Below, in pieces: positions 41,571-52,426 of a stretch of DNA of 64,000 nt; the first letter of the stretch is position 1; each line of letters opens with the position of its first letter. The translations under genes were made by a program, and so were the position numbers. This DNA comes from JAKACU01 sp021821185 (lineage in GTDB: Bacteria > Bacillota > Bacilli > Alicyclobacillales > SLC66): the NCBI GenBank assembly GCA_027343965.1, contig DAHWJX010000085.1, positions 1-64,000 on the forward strand. The letters run 5' to 3'. The notes beneath the pieces are model-generated. The model saw nothing but the letters and a program-made list of their open reading frames with translations. It was not told the origin of the DNA and did no database searches.

Positions 41571-44500
41571 CGATATTACGTCGATCCTTGTGATTGGGTC
41601 AGGGCCGATCGTTATCGGTCAAGCGGCCGAGTTTGATTATGCCGGTACACAAGCTTGCCAATCGCTAAAAGATGAGGGTATTCGGGTAGTTCTTGTGAAT
41701 TCAAACCCCGCGACGATCATGACAGACCCTGATATTGCTGATCGTGTCTATGTGGAACCTTTAAATGTTGAATTTCTCTCCCAGATTATTCGTAAGGAAC
41801 GGCCTGATGGGTTGTTGGCTACGTTGGGTGGTCAGACAGGACTCAATTTGGCTGTTGCATTGGCCGAATCGGGCGTCTTAGACGAACAACGCGTGCGGTT
41901 ATTGGGTACATCTCTTGAATCGATTAAAATGGCGGAAGATCGTGAAAAGTTTCGTGATTTGATGAATCAGTTAGGTGAGCCAATTCCAGATAGCGCTATC
42001 GTGACTACGATGGAAGAAGCGCGTGAGTTTCTTCAACGCATCGGTTTGCCGATCATCATTCGACCCGCATATACCTTGGGTGGAACAGGCGGCGGAATTG
42101 CTACGACGCAAGAAGAATTTTTCTCTTTGGTCGAACTTGGTTTGACGTTATCTCCGATCACGCAAGTGTTAGTTGAACGCAGTATTGCAGGATGCAAAGA
42201 ATTGGAATATGAAGTGATGCGCGATCATGCAGACAATTGTATCGTGATCTGCAATATGGAAAATATCGATCCTGTCGGCGTTCATACAGGAGACAGTATC
42301 GTTGTGGCGCCAAGTCAAACCTTGACAGATCAAGAGTATCAGATGCTTCGCGCCGCTAGCTTGCGAATCATTCGTGCTCTTGGCATCGAAGGTGGATGCA
42401 ATATACAGTTTGCGCTCGATCCATTTTCCAAACAATACTACGTTATCGAAGTCAATCCTCGGGTGAGTCGTTCTAGTGCTGTAGCTTCAAAAGCGACAGG
42501 CTATCCGATCGCAAAAATGGCGTCGAAAATTGCTTTGGGCTATACGTTGGATGAACTGATCAATCCGATTACGGGTCAGACGTATGCCTGTTTTGAACCT
42601 GCTCTCGATTATATCGTTACGAAGATTCCGCGTTGGCCGTTTGACAAGTTTGCCAGTGCAGAACGCCACCTCGGTACACAGATGAAAGCCACGGGTGAAG
42701 TGATGGCCTTGGGACGATCATTTGAAGAATCGTTCATGAAAGCTGTCCGGTCTCTTGAGATAGGGCTTGATTGTTTAACATTGCCGTCTGTCAAAGAAGT
42801 GTCGACAGAAACCCTGTGGCAACGTGTGCAAAAACCTGATGATGAACGATTATTTGTTGTCTATGAGTTGCTTGAGCGCGATGCAACGATCGAAGAGTTG
42901 TACGAAGTCACCCGGATAGATCCGTTTTTCTTATATAAGTTTAGACAGATTCTCGAGTTGTCGAGAAATGTACAAACCGGTTTGACGGATGAAATGTTGT
43001 ATCAAGCCAAACGCAATGGATTTCCAGATCGCTATATCGCAAGGCTAGTAGGACAATCGGAAACGGCGATTCGAGAACGTCGTGAAGCGTTAGCGCTGCG
43101 TCCAGTGTATAAAATGGTAGATACGTGTGCCGCTGAATTTAGCGCCCAAACTCCATATTATTACTCGACGTATGAACGCGAAGATGAAGTAAAGGAATCG
43201 ACCGCGCAAAAGGTGCTTGTCCTTGGATCGGGTCCAATTCGCATCGGACAGGGCATCGAATTTGACTATTGCTCTGTACACGCCTCACTTGCATTGACAG
43301 ATCATGGGTATGAATCGATCGTGATTAATAACAATCCAGAAACTGTGTCGACCGACTTTAACATGTCAAGCCGCCTCTACTTTGAACCTCTTTTTGTTGA
43401 AGATGTAATGCATGTGATTGAACGAGAGAAACCACTTGGTGTTATCGTGCAATTTGGTGGACAGACAGCGATCAATTTGGCCCAACCTTTGGCAAGCCGT
43501 GGCGTTACCATTCTCGGGACATCCGTGCAAGACATTGATCGTGCTGAAAATCGCGAGAAATTTGATGATCTTTTGACGGAGTTAGATATTTTACGGCCTG
43601 CAGGTCACGCTGTGACGAATTTGGAGGAAGCGATCGCCGCAGCGAACGATTTACAGTTTCCTGTTCTCGTGCGTCCTTCCTATGTTTTAGGCGGCCGTGC
43701 CATGCAGATCGTTTATTCACAAAACGAATTGCAGGATTATATGAAAGAGGCTGTGCAGGCGTCTGCTGAACATCCTGTTTTAATTGATCGTTATCTCACG
43801 GGAACCGAAGTGGAAGTAGACGCGATATCGGACGGGGACACGGTAGTCATCCCGGGGATTATGGAACATGTGGAACGTGCTGGAGTCCACTCAGGTGACT
43901 CGATTGCTGTGTATCCTGCACAGTCACTCTCATCGGAGATTCAGCAGAAAATTGTGGATGACACGATTCAAATTGCCCGCGGACTGCACGTGATCGGTTT
44001 GGTCAACATTCAATTTGTCGTCCATGCAGGAAATGTCTATGTGCTGGAGGTCAACCCGCGTTCGTCGCGCACCATTCCTTTTTTGAGCAAAGTGACCGGT
44101 ATAAAGATGGTCGATGTGGCGATGAAAGCTGTTATGGGGCAACGTCTTCGCGACTTGGGTTACAAAACAGGCTTAGTTCCCGCAACAGATTTAGTATCGG
44201 TAAAAGTACCTGTGTTTTCTTTCGCCAAATTGCGCGAAGTCGACGTGTTTTTAGGGCCCGAGATGAAATCAACAGGTGAAGTCATGGGGACGGATACCAC
44301 ATTTTCTAAGGCGCTGTATAAAGGTATGCTGGCAGCTGGTTTTCGTTTTCCTGACCGCGGTGCGATCATTGCGACGATCGCCGATAAGGATAAGTTAGAA
44401 GCACTCCCCATTTTGCGCGGGCTTGCGACACTTGGGTTTCAGATCTATGCTACAGAAGGCACGGCGAGTTTTCTTGAACGCTATGGTATCGTGGCTCACG

Positions 44501-44745
44501 TTGTCAATAAAATCTCTTCAGGAGAACCTTCCTTGCTCGATCTCATTCGCGGTGGTGTAGCCACGATGGTTATCAATACGCTGACGCGCGGGAGAAAACC
44601 TGAACGCGATGGTTTTCGTATCCGACGTGAGGCTGTTGAACATGCGATTCCTTGTCTAACATCCCTTGATACGGCTAAGGCGGTGTTTGATGTATTAACA
44701 GCCCTTCGGTTTTCAACCACGCCATTACGGGCTGCAAGTCATTAG
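41557..44745 (+). CDS. carB: Carbamoyl phosphate synthase large subunit CarB (pyrAB)
   Basis: This 1062-residue protein has two homologous ATP-grasp halves, each opening with [19 protein letters not shown] or [19 protein letters not shown], and a C-terminal MGS-like domain (about 930-1060) where UMP/PRPP regulation usually maps. It makes carbamoyl phosphate for pyrimidines. The TTG at 41557 with AAGGGGG upstream gives the typical MPKHDDIT start and overlaps carA, so the two are probably coupled. Confidence 0.97.
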   Translation: MPKHDDITSILVIGSGPIVIGQAAEFDYAGTQACQSLKDEGIRVVLVNSNPATIMTDPDIADRVYVEPLNVEFLSQIIRKERPDGLLATLGGQTGLNLAVALAESGVLDEQRVRLLGTSLESIKMAEDREKFRDLMNQLGEPIPDSAIVTTMEEAREFLQRIGLPIIIRPAYTLGGTGGGIATTQEEFFSLVELGLTLSPITQVLVERSIAGCKELEYEVMRDHADNCIVICNMENIDPVGVHTGDSIVVAPSQTLTDQEYQMLRAASLRIIRALGIEGGCNIQFALDPFSKQYYVIEVNPRVSRSSAVASKATGYPIAKMASKIALGYTLDELINPITGQTYACFEPALDYIVTKIPRWPFDKFASAERHLGTQMKATGEVMALGRSFEESFMKAVRSLEIGLDCLTLPSVKEVSTETLWQRVQKPDDERLFVVYELLERDATIEELYEVTRIDPFFLYKFRQILELSRNVQTGLTDEMLYQAKRNGFPDRYIARLVGQSETAIRERREALALRPVYKMVDTCAAEFSAQTPYYYSTYEREDEVKESTAQKVLVLGSGPIRIGQGIEFDYCSVHASLALTDHGYESIVINNNPETVSTDFNMSSRLYFEPLFVEDVMHVIEREKPLGVIVQFGGQTAINLAQPLASRGVTILGTSVQDIDRAENREKFDDLLTELDILRPAGHAVTNLEEAIAAANDLQFPVLVRPSYVLGGRAMQIVYSQNELQDYMKEAVQASAEHPVLIDRYLTGTEVEVDAISDGDTVVIPGIMEHVERAGVHSGDSIAVYPAQSLSSEIQQKIVDDTIQIARGLHVIGLVNIQFVVHAGNVYVLEVNPRSSRTIPFLSKVTGIKMVDVAMKAVMGQRLRDLGYKTGLVPATDLVSVKVPVFSFAKLREVDVFLGPEMKSTGEVMGTDTTFSKALYKGMLAAGFRFPDRGAIIATIADKDKLEALPILRGLATLGFQIYATEGTASFLERYGIVAHVVNKISSGEPSLLDLIRGGVATMVINTLTRGRKPERDGFRIRREAVEHAIPCLTSLDTAKAVFDVLTALRFSTTPLRAASH

Positions 44746-44756
44746 AGGTGGGTGTC

Positions 44757-45536
44757 ATGGGATACGTATCAGTAATTTCACAAAAAGCCTTGACGGCTGA
44801 CGTTTATTTGCTCACGTTTGAGTCACCCACAGATTTATCGCTTGGGTATGAGCCGGGACAATTTCTACACTTTCGTGTGACCGATTCGTTTGATTTTACC
44901 TTGCGCAGACCGCTCTCCTTATGTGCGGCAGATGTAGAAAACAATCACATTACGGTGGTATATCGTGCACAAGGTGAGGGAACCAAACGCTTGATACGCC
45001 TTAAAGCAGGGGATCAGGTGGATGTGCTTGGCCCATTGGGTCACGGCTTTCCTGCTCACGAAGGAGATACACAAGTGCTTTTGATTGGTGGCGGCATCGG
45101 TGTGCCGCCTCTCATCCAACTGGCACGGCAATTTCATGAAAGTAAGGTTCGTGTTGTTTCTGCGCTTGGTTTTGCGACGAAAGCACAAGTGATTTTGCTT
45201 GATGAATTGTCTGATTGTGGGTCGCTTTTCGTTGCAACGGAAGATGGCAGTATCGGGCAACATGGTTTTGTAACGCAACTCTTGACTGAGGATTTTTGTG
45301 TGGGTATCGATCGTTACTATGCATGCGGACCGACCCCCATGTTAAAAGCTGTGCAACGGGTCATGAAAGATCGCAACATAGCGGGGTACTTATCCTTAGA
45401 AGAGCGAATGGGTTGCGGCATCGGTATTTGTGTGGGCTGTGTTCATCCGATTGCTAGAGACGGCAAGGTTGTCAATCGAAAAACTTGTAAAGAAGGACCA
45501 GTCTTTTTAGCTGAGGAGGTGATTTTTGATGAATAA
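44757..45536 (+). CDS. pyrK: Dihydroorotate dehydrogenase electron transfer subunit PyrK
   Basis: This 259-residue FAD/2Fe-2S protein has the FAD motif FTLRRPLSL, the NAD-binding [13 protein letters not shown], and the cluster ligands in [16 protein letters not shown] with a later KTCKEGPVF Cys. It passes electrons from PyrD to NAD+. The ATG at 44757 has GAGGTGG about 6 nt upstream. It overlaps pyrD by 8 bp. Confidence 0.96.
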   Translation: MGYVSVISQKALTADVYLLTFESPTDLSLGYEPGQFLHFRVTDSFDFTLRRPLSLCAADVENNHITVVYRAQGEGTKRLIRLKAGDQVDVLGPLGHGFPAHEGDTQVLLIGGGIGVPPLIQLARQFHESKVRVVSALGFATKAQVILLDELSDCGSLFVATEDGSIGQHGFVTQLLTEDFCVGIDRYYACGPTPMLKAVQRVMKDRNIAGYLSLEERMGCGIGICVGCVHPIARDGKVVNRKTCKEGPVFLAEEVIFDE

Positions 45537-46461
45537 ATCGCCTAACTCAGTCGATTTGCAAGTGAAGTTTCTCTCTTTGACGCTGAAAAATCCTGTGATG
45601 CCAGCATCGGGATGTTTTTCTTTCGGGCAAGAGATGGCAGGTTTCTACGATCTTGATCTCCTTGGAGCTGTCGTCGTCAAAGCCACCACACTTGAAGAAC
45701 GTTCCGGCAATAAAGCACCCCGACTTGCAGAAACACCTGCAGGGATGCTGAATTCTATCGGTCTGCAAAATCCAGGTGTGACGCAGGTTATTCACGAGGA
45801 ATTGCCACGTTTTCGTCAATACCCTCGCTTGCCAGTCATTGTTAACGTGGCTGGTACGGCTGTGGAAGACTACGTGGAAGTTGTGGAAAGACTGAATGAA
45901 AGCACAGATGTGTCGGCTATTGAATTAAATATTTCTTGCCCGAACGTCAAGTGCGGTGGTATTCAATTTGGTACCGATCCTGATATGGCTGCGGGCATGG
46001 TACGTGCGATCAAATCTGTCACGAGGGTTCCTTTGATCGTCAAACTATCCCCCAACGTAGCGGACATCGTAGAAATGGCCTTAGCTGTCGAAGATGCTGG
46101 AGCAGATGCGATTTCACTGATCAATACGTTGATCGGTATGCAGATCGACATTGAAAAGAGGCGGCCACTTCTTGCCAACGGTATTGGCGGGTTGTCTGGT
46201 CCTGCGATTAAACCTGTCGCTGTGCGTATGGTGTATGAGGTAAGCAGTAAGGTTCAGGTTCCTGTTCTTGGAATTGGTGGTATTCGGACAGGCCGCGATG
46301 TGGTCGAATTTTTGATGGCAGGTGCTTCGGCTGTACAAGTAGGCACGGCCAATTTTACCGATCCTATGGCTTGCCCGCGTATCATTGATGAACTTGCAAT
46401 ATGGTGCGACCATCACGGAGTAAAGAAAGTGACAGATCTTATCGGTGCAGCACGAAGCTAG
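45529..46461 (+). CDS. pyrD: Dihydroorotate dehydrogenase B catalytic subunit PyrD
   Basis: This 310-residue FMN TIM barrel has [25 protein letters not shown] whose Cys is the class 1B active-site base, LIVKLSPNV and [19 protein letters not shown]. With PyrK it forms the NAD-linked class 1B enzyme. The ATG at 45529 has GAGGAGGTGA 8 nt upstream inside pyrK; a TTG lies one codon before. Confidence 0.97.
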   Translation: MNKSPNSVDLQVKFLSLTLKNPVMPASGCFSFGQEMAGFYDLDLLGAVVVKATTLEERSGNKAPRLAETPAGMLNSIGLQNPGVTQVIHEELPRFRQYPRLPVIVNVAGTAVEDYVEVVERLNESTDVSAIELNISCPNVKCGGIQFGTDPDMAAGMVRAIKSVTRVPLIVKLSPNVADIVEMALAVEDAGADAISLINTLIGMQIDIEKRRPLLANGIGGLSGPAIKPVAVRMVYEVSSKVQVPVLGIGGIRTGRDVVEFLMAGASAVQVGTANFTDPMACPRIIDELAIWCDHHGVKKVTDLIGAARS

Positions 46462-46474
46462 GGGGAACTCTAAG

Positions 46475-47209
46475 TTGTTACAAGATGATCTTAAAAAACA
46501 ACAAACACCGCCTGTATTCGTTGCATTAGACAGCTCGTCTGTGCAAGAGGTGCAACATATCGTTGCCACCTTGGGGGACTTAGGTACGCATTATAAGATT
46601 GGGCTGCAAGCATACATGGCTTTGGGCCGTTCGTTTGTGGAAAAATTACTTGCCCAAGATAAGACCGTGTTTCTTGATCTTAAGTTTATGGATATACCAA
46701 ACACCGTGCGTTATGCTGTAAAAGAGGGAGTTTCCATGGGGGTATCCATGCTAACAGTTCACGCTTTAGGTGGTTTGCCTATGCTTTGTGCAGCAGTAAA
46801 TGAGGCAAACGAAGCGTCTACAAGCAAAACAGCGACAAAAATTTTGGCTGTTACGTATCTGACTAGCCTTTCGCAAGGTACAATGCCTTTATCAATGCAG
46901 CGTCAGGGAAATTTCCTTGATCAGGTCCTAGAACTTGCACACGTAGCGAGTGAAGCGAATGTTCACGGTGTGGTATGTTCAGCAGAGGAACTTGTCGCTG
47001 TCAAAGCCAACTATCCGAGCCTAAAAGCACTTGTGCCAGGTATTCGCCCACAGGGGATACAAAAGCAGGATCAGGCTCGCACGGCGACACCGTTTGAAGC
47101 CAAACAACGTGGTGCTGATTATTTGGTTGTGGGTCGTCCTATTACTCAAGCAAAGGATCCACAACATGTGTTGCAAGATATTCTCGATGAACTAAGAGAC
47201 AGAGTATAA
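46475..47209 (+). CDS. pyrF: Orotidine-5'-phosphate decarboxylase PyrF
   Basis: This 244-residue TIM barrel has FVALD at the N-terminus, the catalytic DLKFMDIPNTV motif (Lys-x-x-Asp), TVHALGG, and VPGIRPQGIQKQDQAR with LVVGRPIT at the phosphate site. It decarboxylates OMP to UMP. It starts at TTG 46475 with GGGGGAA about 9 nt upstream. Confidence 0.96.
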   Translation: MLQDDLKKQQTPPVFVALDSSSVQEVQHIVATLGDLGTHYKIGLQAYMALGRSFVEKLLAQDKTVFLDLKFMDIPNTVRYAVKEGVSMGVSMLTVHALGGLPMLCAAVNEANEASTSKTATKILAVTYLTSLSQGTMPLSMQRQGNFLDQVLELAHVASEANVHGVVCSAEELVAVKANYPSLKALVPGIRPQGIQKQDQARTATPFEAKQRGADYLVVGRPITQAKDPQHVLQDILDELRDRV

Positions 47210-47221
47210 GGAGTGTACATC

Positions 47222-47875
47222 ATGGAATCGTTAGTCATATCCCCATTTGCTAAAGAAGCGGCTCTTGCTTTACTACAGATTGGTGCGGTGACGCTTCGCC
47301 CACAGGAACCCTATGTGTGGGCGTCAGGCATAAAGTCGCCGATGTATTGTGATAACCGCCTTACGTTATCATATCCGCCGCTTCGATCACGCATCGCCAA
47401 TTGGTTGACGGAATGCATTTATCAGTATGGAGCGAACATTGAGTGTGTGGCGGGAACTGCAACAGCTGGTATCGCTCATGCAGCAGTAGCGGCAGATCGT
47501 CTACGCTTACCGATGGTGTATGTGCGCAGCAGTGCAAAAGATCACGGGAAGAAAAATCTTGTGGAAGGGAGACTGCTTCCGGATCAACAAGTTGTGGTGG
47601 TGGAAGATACGGTGTCGACAGGCGGCAGTGTGATTAGCGCGATAACCGGGTTGCGCGAAGAAGGGGCGATTGTTTCGTTCGCCTTGGCCATCTTTACATA
47701 CGGGTTTGAAGAAACCGCACAAGCTTTTTCGCAGGCAGGAGTTCCGCTCATTGCGATCACAGACTTCAGGACCCTCGTCGACGTCGCTGCCCAACATGGG
47801 TACTTACAAAAAGAGGATGTTTCAACCTTGTTACGCTTTCGTGAAGACCCGCATAGTTACGCGATCAGTCGTTGA
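47222..47875 (+). CDS. pyrE: Orotate phosphoribosyltransferase PyrE
   Basis: This 217-residue PRTase has SGIKSPMYCDNRL, GTATAGIAHAA, the RSSAKDHGKKNLVEG flexible loop and the PRPP motif VVVVEDTVSTGGSVI. It joins orotate to PRPP. The ATG at 47222 follows AAGGAG by about 9 nt. It is the last pyr gene; the promoter of the next gene overlaps its stop codon, and I see no clear terminator between them. Confidence 0.97.
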   Translation: MESLVISPFAKEAALALLQIGAVTLRPQEPYVWASGIKSPMYCDNRLTLSYPPLRSRIANWLTECIYQYGANIECVAGTATAGIAHAAVAADRLRLPMVYVRSSAKDHGKKNLVEGRLLPDQQVVVVEDTVSTGGSVISAITGLREEGAIVSFALAIFTYGFEETAQAFSQAGVPLIAITDFRTLVDVAAQHGYLQKEDVSTLLRFREDPHSYAISR

Positions 47876-47901
47876 CCGTTTGCTGAATACCACCTTATAA
47901 T
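47872..47901 (+). promoter_or_regulatory. Sigma-A promoter of the MFS gene
   Basis: TTGACC and TATAAT with an 18-bp spacer. The -35 includes the pyrE stop codon. It lies 36 bp before the MFS start. Confidence 0.7.
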
Positions 47902-47937
47902 GGCAGTGGATTATATGAAGTAAACGGGAGAATGTCC

Positions 47938-49197
47938 ATGCCTTTATATTCTGAACAAGAAGTTAACGATAACGAGCGATTAAGTGTTATTAATGGTAGC
48001 TATGCGACGGTTGGCATCAGTATCGTTAGCAATTTTGCGCCGCTATTTGTCCTTCGTGCTCTGCATGCTACTTCACAAGAAGTCGCTCTCCTTAACTCTT
48101 TGCCAGCGTTAATGGCGATCGTCGCCACATGGCTTGGTGCGTTATGGATGTCTGCTGTACAAAGCAAAAAGAAGTTTTGCGTTCGCGCTAGTTTTGTAGC
48201 GCGAGTCTTTTATATTTTACTTGCCACGGTACCTTTTTTCGTGCATGGTAGTGCTTTGGCTTTAGTGGTTGTTTTGCTTATTGCCATTATGAACTTTCCA
48301 CAATCGTTTACAGCTTTATCATGGCAGTCTTTAATTGGTGATCTGATACCAGAAAATCATCGTGCACATTTTTTTAGCGTTCGCAATCGCATAACTACCT
48401 TTGTTGGGATGCTTACCACGCTGATTCCAGGCATTATCCTACAGTTCTTTCCGGTTTCTAGTGTTCCACCGTACCAAGCGTTCTTTTTTGTTTCTGCATT
48501 ATGTTCCGTTATGGAAATCTATTACCTCATTCGTCATAGAGAACATGTCGATCAGAGGCCCGACAAGAAAACACCTGCCATTTTAAATCCTAGGATGTTT
48601 GTCGTTTTTTTGCGCCGTCCATCCTATCGTAAGTTTTTGATAGGTGCCGTCATTTTTAATGTTGGATGGCAAATGGCATGGCCGCTTTTTAATATTTTTC
48701 AAATTAAGTATGCTGGTGCGACCGCAATTTGGGTCAGTTCTTTTATTGTTGCCAACCAGGTATCACAAATTGTGACGTATATGTATTGGGGGAAACTCTC
48801 GGAGAAATTCGGTAACTCCATGACACTTGCGATCGCCTGCTTTGGCATGGCAGTTTCCCCTGTCCTTACCATGCTTTCAACAGGCATGGTGTACCTTGTG
48901 GTCATCAATCTGTTAACAGGTACCTTTGTTGCGGGAGTCAATGTGTTGCAATTTAACCATCTCTTGGACGTCGCGCCATTAGAACATCGCACGGCATATA
49001 TTGCGCATTTTAACATCGTCATGGGCTTTGTGGGATTTGTTGCACCTGAGATCGGAGTCAATTTGTTGTCGTTGATTTCCATGGATCCAGCGATGATCAT
49101 ATCTACCTTAGTTCGCGCAGGCGGTGGATTATTTTTCTTTTTTGTCGTGGCCAAAGCGGTCATGTCACAAAGTAGTAACGCAACAGCAAGTTTGTAA
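47938..49197 (+). CDS. MFS transporter
   Basis: This 419-residue protein has about twelve membrane helices in two halves separated by a polar loop (about 200-220, REHVDQRPDKKT). Loop motifs include HRAHFFSVRNRIT in the first half and YWGKLSEKFGN in the second, the latter the usual MFS loop 8-9. The substrate cannot be deduced. The ATG at 47938 has GGGAG 7 nt upstream; another ATG sits two codons earlier. It has its own promoter and is probably monocistronic or followed by the DUF2254-like gene. Confidence 0.85.
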   Translation: MPLYSEQEVNDNERLSVINGSYATVGISIVSNFAPLFVLRALHATSQEVALLNSLPALMAIVATWLGALWMSAVQSKKKFCVRASFVARVFYILLATVPFFVHGSALALVVVLLIAIMNFPQSFTALSWQSLIGDLIPENHRAHFFSVRNRITTFVGMLTTLIPGIILQFFPVSSVPPYQAFFFVSALCSVMEIYYLIRHREHVDQRPDKKTPAILNPRMFVVFLRRPSYRKFLIGAVIFNVGWQMAWPLFNIFQIKYAGATAIWVSSFIVANQVSQIVTYMYWGKLSEKFGNSMTLAIACFGMAVSPVLTMLSTGMVYLVVINLLTGTFVAGVNVLQFNHLLDVAPLEHRTAYIAHFNIVMGFVGFVAPEIGVNLLSLISMDPAMIISTLVRAGGGLFFFFVVAKAVMSQSSNATASL

Positions 49198-49249
49198 GGG
49201 GAGGATTTCGGGAACACTACGCAGTAGACTGTTGCGGGAATGATGCCTG

Positions 49250-50710
49250 TTGATTCGCAAGATGCTGTTACATGCTGTTGTATCGATTGCCACTATGCTG
49301 TTTGTCTTTTTAGTGTCTCCTAAAGCGTTTGCTGGAGACACTGATTCTGCACGAAATTATCTCAGTACGATTGTCTCCTGCCTATCCACCATTTTTGCTT
49401 TAAGTATATCGATCACTTTAGTAGCGATTCAATTGACCGCGACTAGGTATACTCATCGTGTGCTCGATTTGTTTATCAAATTTCCTTACAATATATCACT
49501 AGCGCTATTTTATCTTGTGACGATTATTCAAAGTTTATTTTTACTGTCACGAATCACGGATCCAATTCACCAAACCTTACCCAATTATTTACAACCACAA
49601 ATGAACGCCGATATCGTCCTCGTCGTTTTATGTTTTGGCATTTTGATTCTTTATATGATTTCGATTATGCAAATGTTAAAGCCCGAACGTATTGTCGCCG
49701 CCATTGAACAGGAGTTTTTGTTTGCGATTCGAAAAGGCCGTGAGCGAGATGCGCTGACGAAAGTGGAACAGATTTGTGATATTGCTAAGCGAGCAGCGGT
49801 GGATCTTGATTCAACCACAGGCATGATCGCGTTGCAGACGCTTCAAGATATCGTTACGAAAGGCACGAAAGAAACGCGCAATTCGGTAACCAACCAATTT
49901 GTTGAAATCGCCACGATCGCCGCCAAAGAGCGAGAGGCAGGTATGTTAAGTGCCGTGCTCAGTAATTTGACGGAACTAGGCAAAGACGCTTTATCGCAGG
50001 GACGAATTCAAGACGCTCGTGATGTGGTCCATGCGTTAGAGCGAGTCGTTCGCACGGGCCTCATTGGGCAGCAATTGTTTCACTTTATCGAAGCTACTGT
50101 GGCGTCACTTTACGGGTTGGCCGAGTCCGCGCTAGCTGACGATCGATCGACACAACATACCGATCATATCCTTTTTGCAGAGCGTACCTTTGTAGCGATT
50201 TGTGCCATCGGTCAAGAAGTATTAGTGCGAGAAACGGCAGGATCCGCTTACGTGGGGCGAGCGATTTTAGCCGATCAATTTGGACACTTGCTACAAGCCC
50301 ACCTGTATCGTGATCAAGATAAGGGACGAGAGGGAACTTGGAGGCTTATCAAAGAGTATCTGTCTTTAGCCAAGATGATGATGGAGCAAGCTCATCTGCG
50401 AGATTTGGCGCCGGTTACGGTATGGCTAAAAGGTGCGCAACACGCCGACGATCATCCACCGGAGTTGGACGAGTTGCTCATGCTGATCGTTGTCTTGCTT
50501 GCTTCACTTGCTTTGTATGCAGGACGCAAAGATATGGAACAATTCATTTTTCGCGTGTTATATGCGCACTATGCTTTATCAGGGGCAGCACAACAGATCC
50601 TGCTTCTGCGTGAACCTTTGTTGCATCCTTTGTTTGATTACATGGATGTATCTGCTCAACTGGCAAAAACGCTCGAAAATTGGCGTGCCTTACGTACGGC
50701 GGCTGGTTGA
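49250..50710 (+). CDS. DUF2254-like membrane protein
   Basis: This 486-residue protein starts with a hydrophobic segment that ends in AFAGDTD, which could be a signal anchor or be cleaved. Two or three membrane helices follow up to about residue 140, with ISITLVAIQLTATRYTHRVL as in DUF2254 proteins. The rest is a largely helical soluble domain with repeated Glu/Lys/Ala helices and a hydrophobic element near 405-425. I know no function. It begins at TTG 49250 behind GGGAATGATG; an ATG at 49262 is the alternative. The last 21 bp overlap the convergent rqcH. Confidence 0.65.
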   Translation: MIRKMLLHAVVSIATMLFVFLVSPKAFAGDTDSARNYLSTIVSCLSTIFALSISITLVAIQLTATRYTHRVLDLFIKFPYNISLALFYLVTIIQSLFLLSRITDPIHQTLPNYLQPQMNADIVLVVLCFGILILYMISIMQMLKPERIVAAIEQEFLFAIRKGRERDALTKVEQICDIAKRAAVDLDSTTGMIALQTLQDIVTKGTKETRNSVTNQFVEIATIAAKEREAGMLSAVLSNLTELGKDALSQGRIQDARDVVHALERVVRTGLIGQQLFHFIEATVASLYGLAESALADDRSTQHTDHILFAERTFVAICAIGQEVLVRETAGSAYVGRAILADQFGHLLQAHLYRDQDKGREGTWRLIKEYLSLAKMMMEQAHLRDLAPVTVWLKGAQHADDHPPELDELLMLIVVLLASLALYAGRKDMEQFIFRVLYAHYALSGAAQQILLLREPLLHPLFDYMDVSAQLAKTLENWRALRTAAG

Positions 50711-52426
50711 GGTGCGTGTTTGGAGCAAAGTATCAAGCTTGGCTTCTACGATCGTGACTTGCATAGTTTGTTGACCTGTAAAAAGAATAAATCCTGGACG
50801 TGCTTTATTCGGTTTCCACAGATTCTTAATCGGTACGTAATCCACTGCGATTTTGGATGAATCACGTTGGCGGCTAAAATAGGCCGCGAGCATTCCAGCT
50901 TCAAGCAACGTCGACTCAGGAGGATTCGGGTGTTCAATGATGACGTGTGAACCTGGTGCATCTTTGACATGCAACCAAATATCTGTTTTGCGTGCTACTT
51001 TGAGCGAGATCATGTCATTTTCCTGATTGTTTTTACCAACCATAATTGAAATATCATCACTTGACACGTAGCGTGTCGGCGTAAATTTCTTTTCCATCAC
51101 TATTTTTTTCTTTGACACAACAACTTGTTTGCGCAGATACCCCACCAATCGCAATTCTGCTTCAATGGCAGGAAGGTCTTCGACATGACACGTTTCCAAT
51201 TCGTGAAGCACCGAATCAAGATAGACCAATTCCTCTTTAGCGAGTGCTAGCTGTTCTTGTGTAATACCGATACCTTTTTTGTATTTTGCGTAACGCTTAA
51301 AGTAGGCATTGGCGTTTTCAAGCGGTGTTAAAGCTGGATTTAGCGCAATACATAGTGGTGTCTCTTCATTGTAAAAATTGGGTAGCCATACTTCTGTTTG
51401 CCCTTTTTGCGCAACGTATAAGTAGGCCGTTAGCAATTCACCTGAGATGCGCCATTGCTCGGCGTCTTTGGAAGCAGCCAATAATTGTTCGAACTTATCG
51501 ATTTTCAGGGCCGCTTTGTCGCGCTCTGTACGAATGAGTCGCAGATAGGCTCCTGCTTTTGCATGAGCAATGTCGCGTAACGCACGCGCTGTGTAGTAAA
51601 GATCGATACAATCATTCACTGAGGGCCTAATTTGTGCTTTAAGACCGGTATGCAAAGTTTCAAATAAATAAAATGCAGACATTTCTCCTCTTTGATCAAC
51701 CATCACAGCGGGGTGTTGACTTTGTTGGCACCACGTAAGAAGTTGTGAAAATACGGTCCATTCTTCATTTGCTTGCAGGCGACAAGCCACTTCCTTACCA
51801 AAAAACGGACTAATCCCCAGGTAGTGTTGTACGAGGAATTTTTCAATCGATGTTGCTTTTTGAAGGGCGCGTTTTTCAAGGAACCCTTCGCGCGTTTCTA
51901 AAAAGGGATCGCTTTTATCTTGTACTGGTGGATAGACATACGGGCGTCCTGGAAGAATTTCACGAAACCGATTGACACGTGATGTAACATGCGAAATGGC
52001 ATCGATGATGATACCATCAGCGGCGTTCAAGAGCAGTAAATTGCTGTGTTTACCCATAATTTCAAGAACGAGACGACGCAAGGCGGGCTCGCCAAGTTCA
52101 TCCCGTCCTTCAACATCAATAAAGAGAATCCTTTCGCGGCGGAATTGACTTATGCGCTCGATCCGTGCACCTTCTAGGTGTTTACGCATTAACATGCAAA
52201 ACATGGGCGCTATAGCAGGGTTTTGCGTTGCAAAACGCGTCGTGATATGGGCACGCGGGTACGATTTGTTAGCGCAAAGCAATAGTTTGTACGTCGTACG
52301 TCCATTACGCACGGTTAGTACGATATCGTGATCGGTTGGTTGCTGTATTTTATCGATTCTTGCGCCTGTTAAAAGCGCAGACATTTCATTTGTGGCAGCG
52401 GATAAGACAAGTCCATCATAAGCCAT
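50690..52426 (-). CDS. rqcH: Ribosome quality control factor RqcH (FbpA/NFACT family)
   Basis: This 578-residue NFACT protein has the NFACT-N domain starting MAYDGLVLSAATNEM, a middle coiled-coil arm (about 280-430) and the NFACT-R (DUF814) domain with SSDDISIMVGKNNQEND, KVARKTDIWLHVKDAPGSHVI and KIAVDYVPIKNLWKP. RqcH binds 50S subunits carrying stalled peptidyl-tRNA and recruits tRNA-Ala for Ala tailing; it was first described as a fibronectin-binding protein. The ATG lies inside the last codons of the SDR gene, with TTGGAGG upstream, so the two are translationally coupled. It is inverted relative to B. subtilis (yloA). Confidence 0.95.
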   Translation of the reverse strand: MAYDGLVLSAATNEMSALLTGARIDKIQQPTDHDIVLTVRNGRTTYKLLLCANKSYPRAHITTRFATQNPAIAPMFCMLMRKHLEGARIERISQFRRERILFIDVEGRDELGEPALRRLVLEIMGKHSNLLLLNAADGIIIDAISHVTSRVNRFREILPGRPYVYPPVQDKSDPFLETREGFLEKRALQKATSIEKFLVQHYLGISPFFGKEVACRLQANEEWTVFSQLLTWCQQSQHPAVMVDQRGEMSAFYLFETLHTGLKAQIRPSVNDCIDLYYTARALRDIAHAKAGAYLRLIRTERDKAALKIDKFEQLLAASKDAEQWRISGELLTAYLYVAQKGQTEVWLPNFYNEETPLCIALNPALTPLENANAYFKRYAKYKKGIGITQEQLALAKEELVYLDSVLHELETCHVEDLPAIEAELRLVGYLRKQVVVSKKKIVMEKKFTPTRYVSSDDISIMVGKNNQENDMISLKVARKTDIWLHVKDAPGSHVIIEHPNPPESTLLEAGMLAAYFSRQRDSSKIAVDYVPIKNLWKPNKARPGFILFTGQQTMQVTIVEAKLDTLLQTRTSTSRRT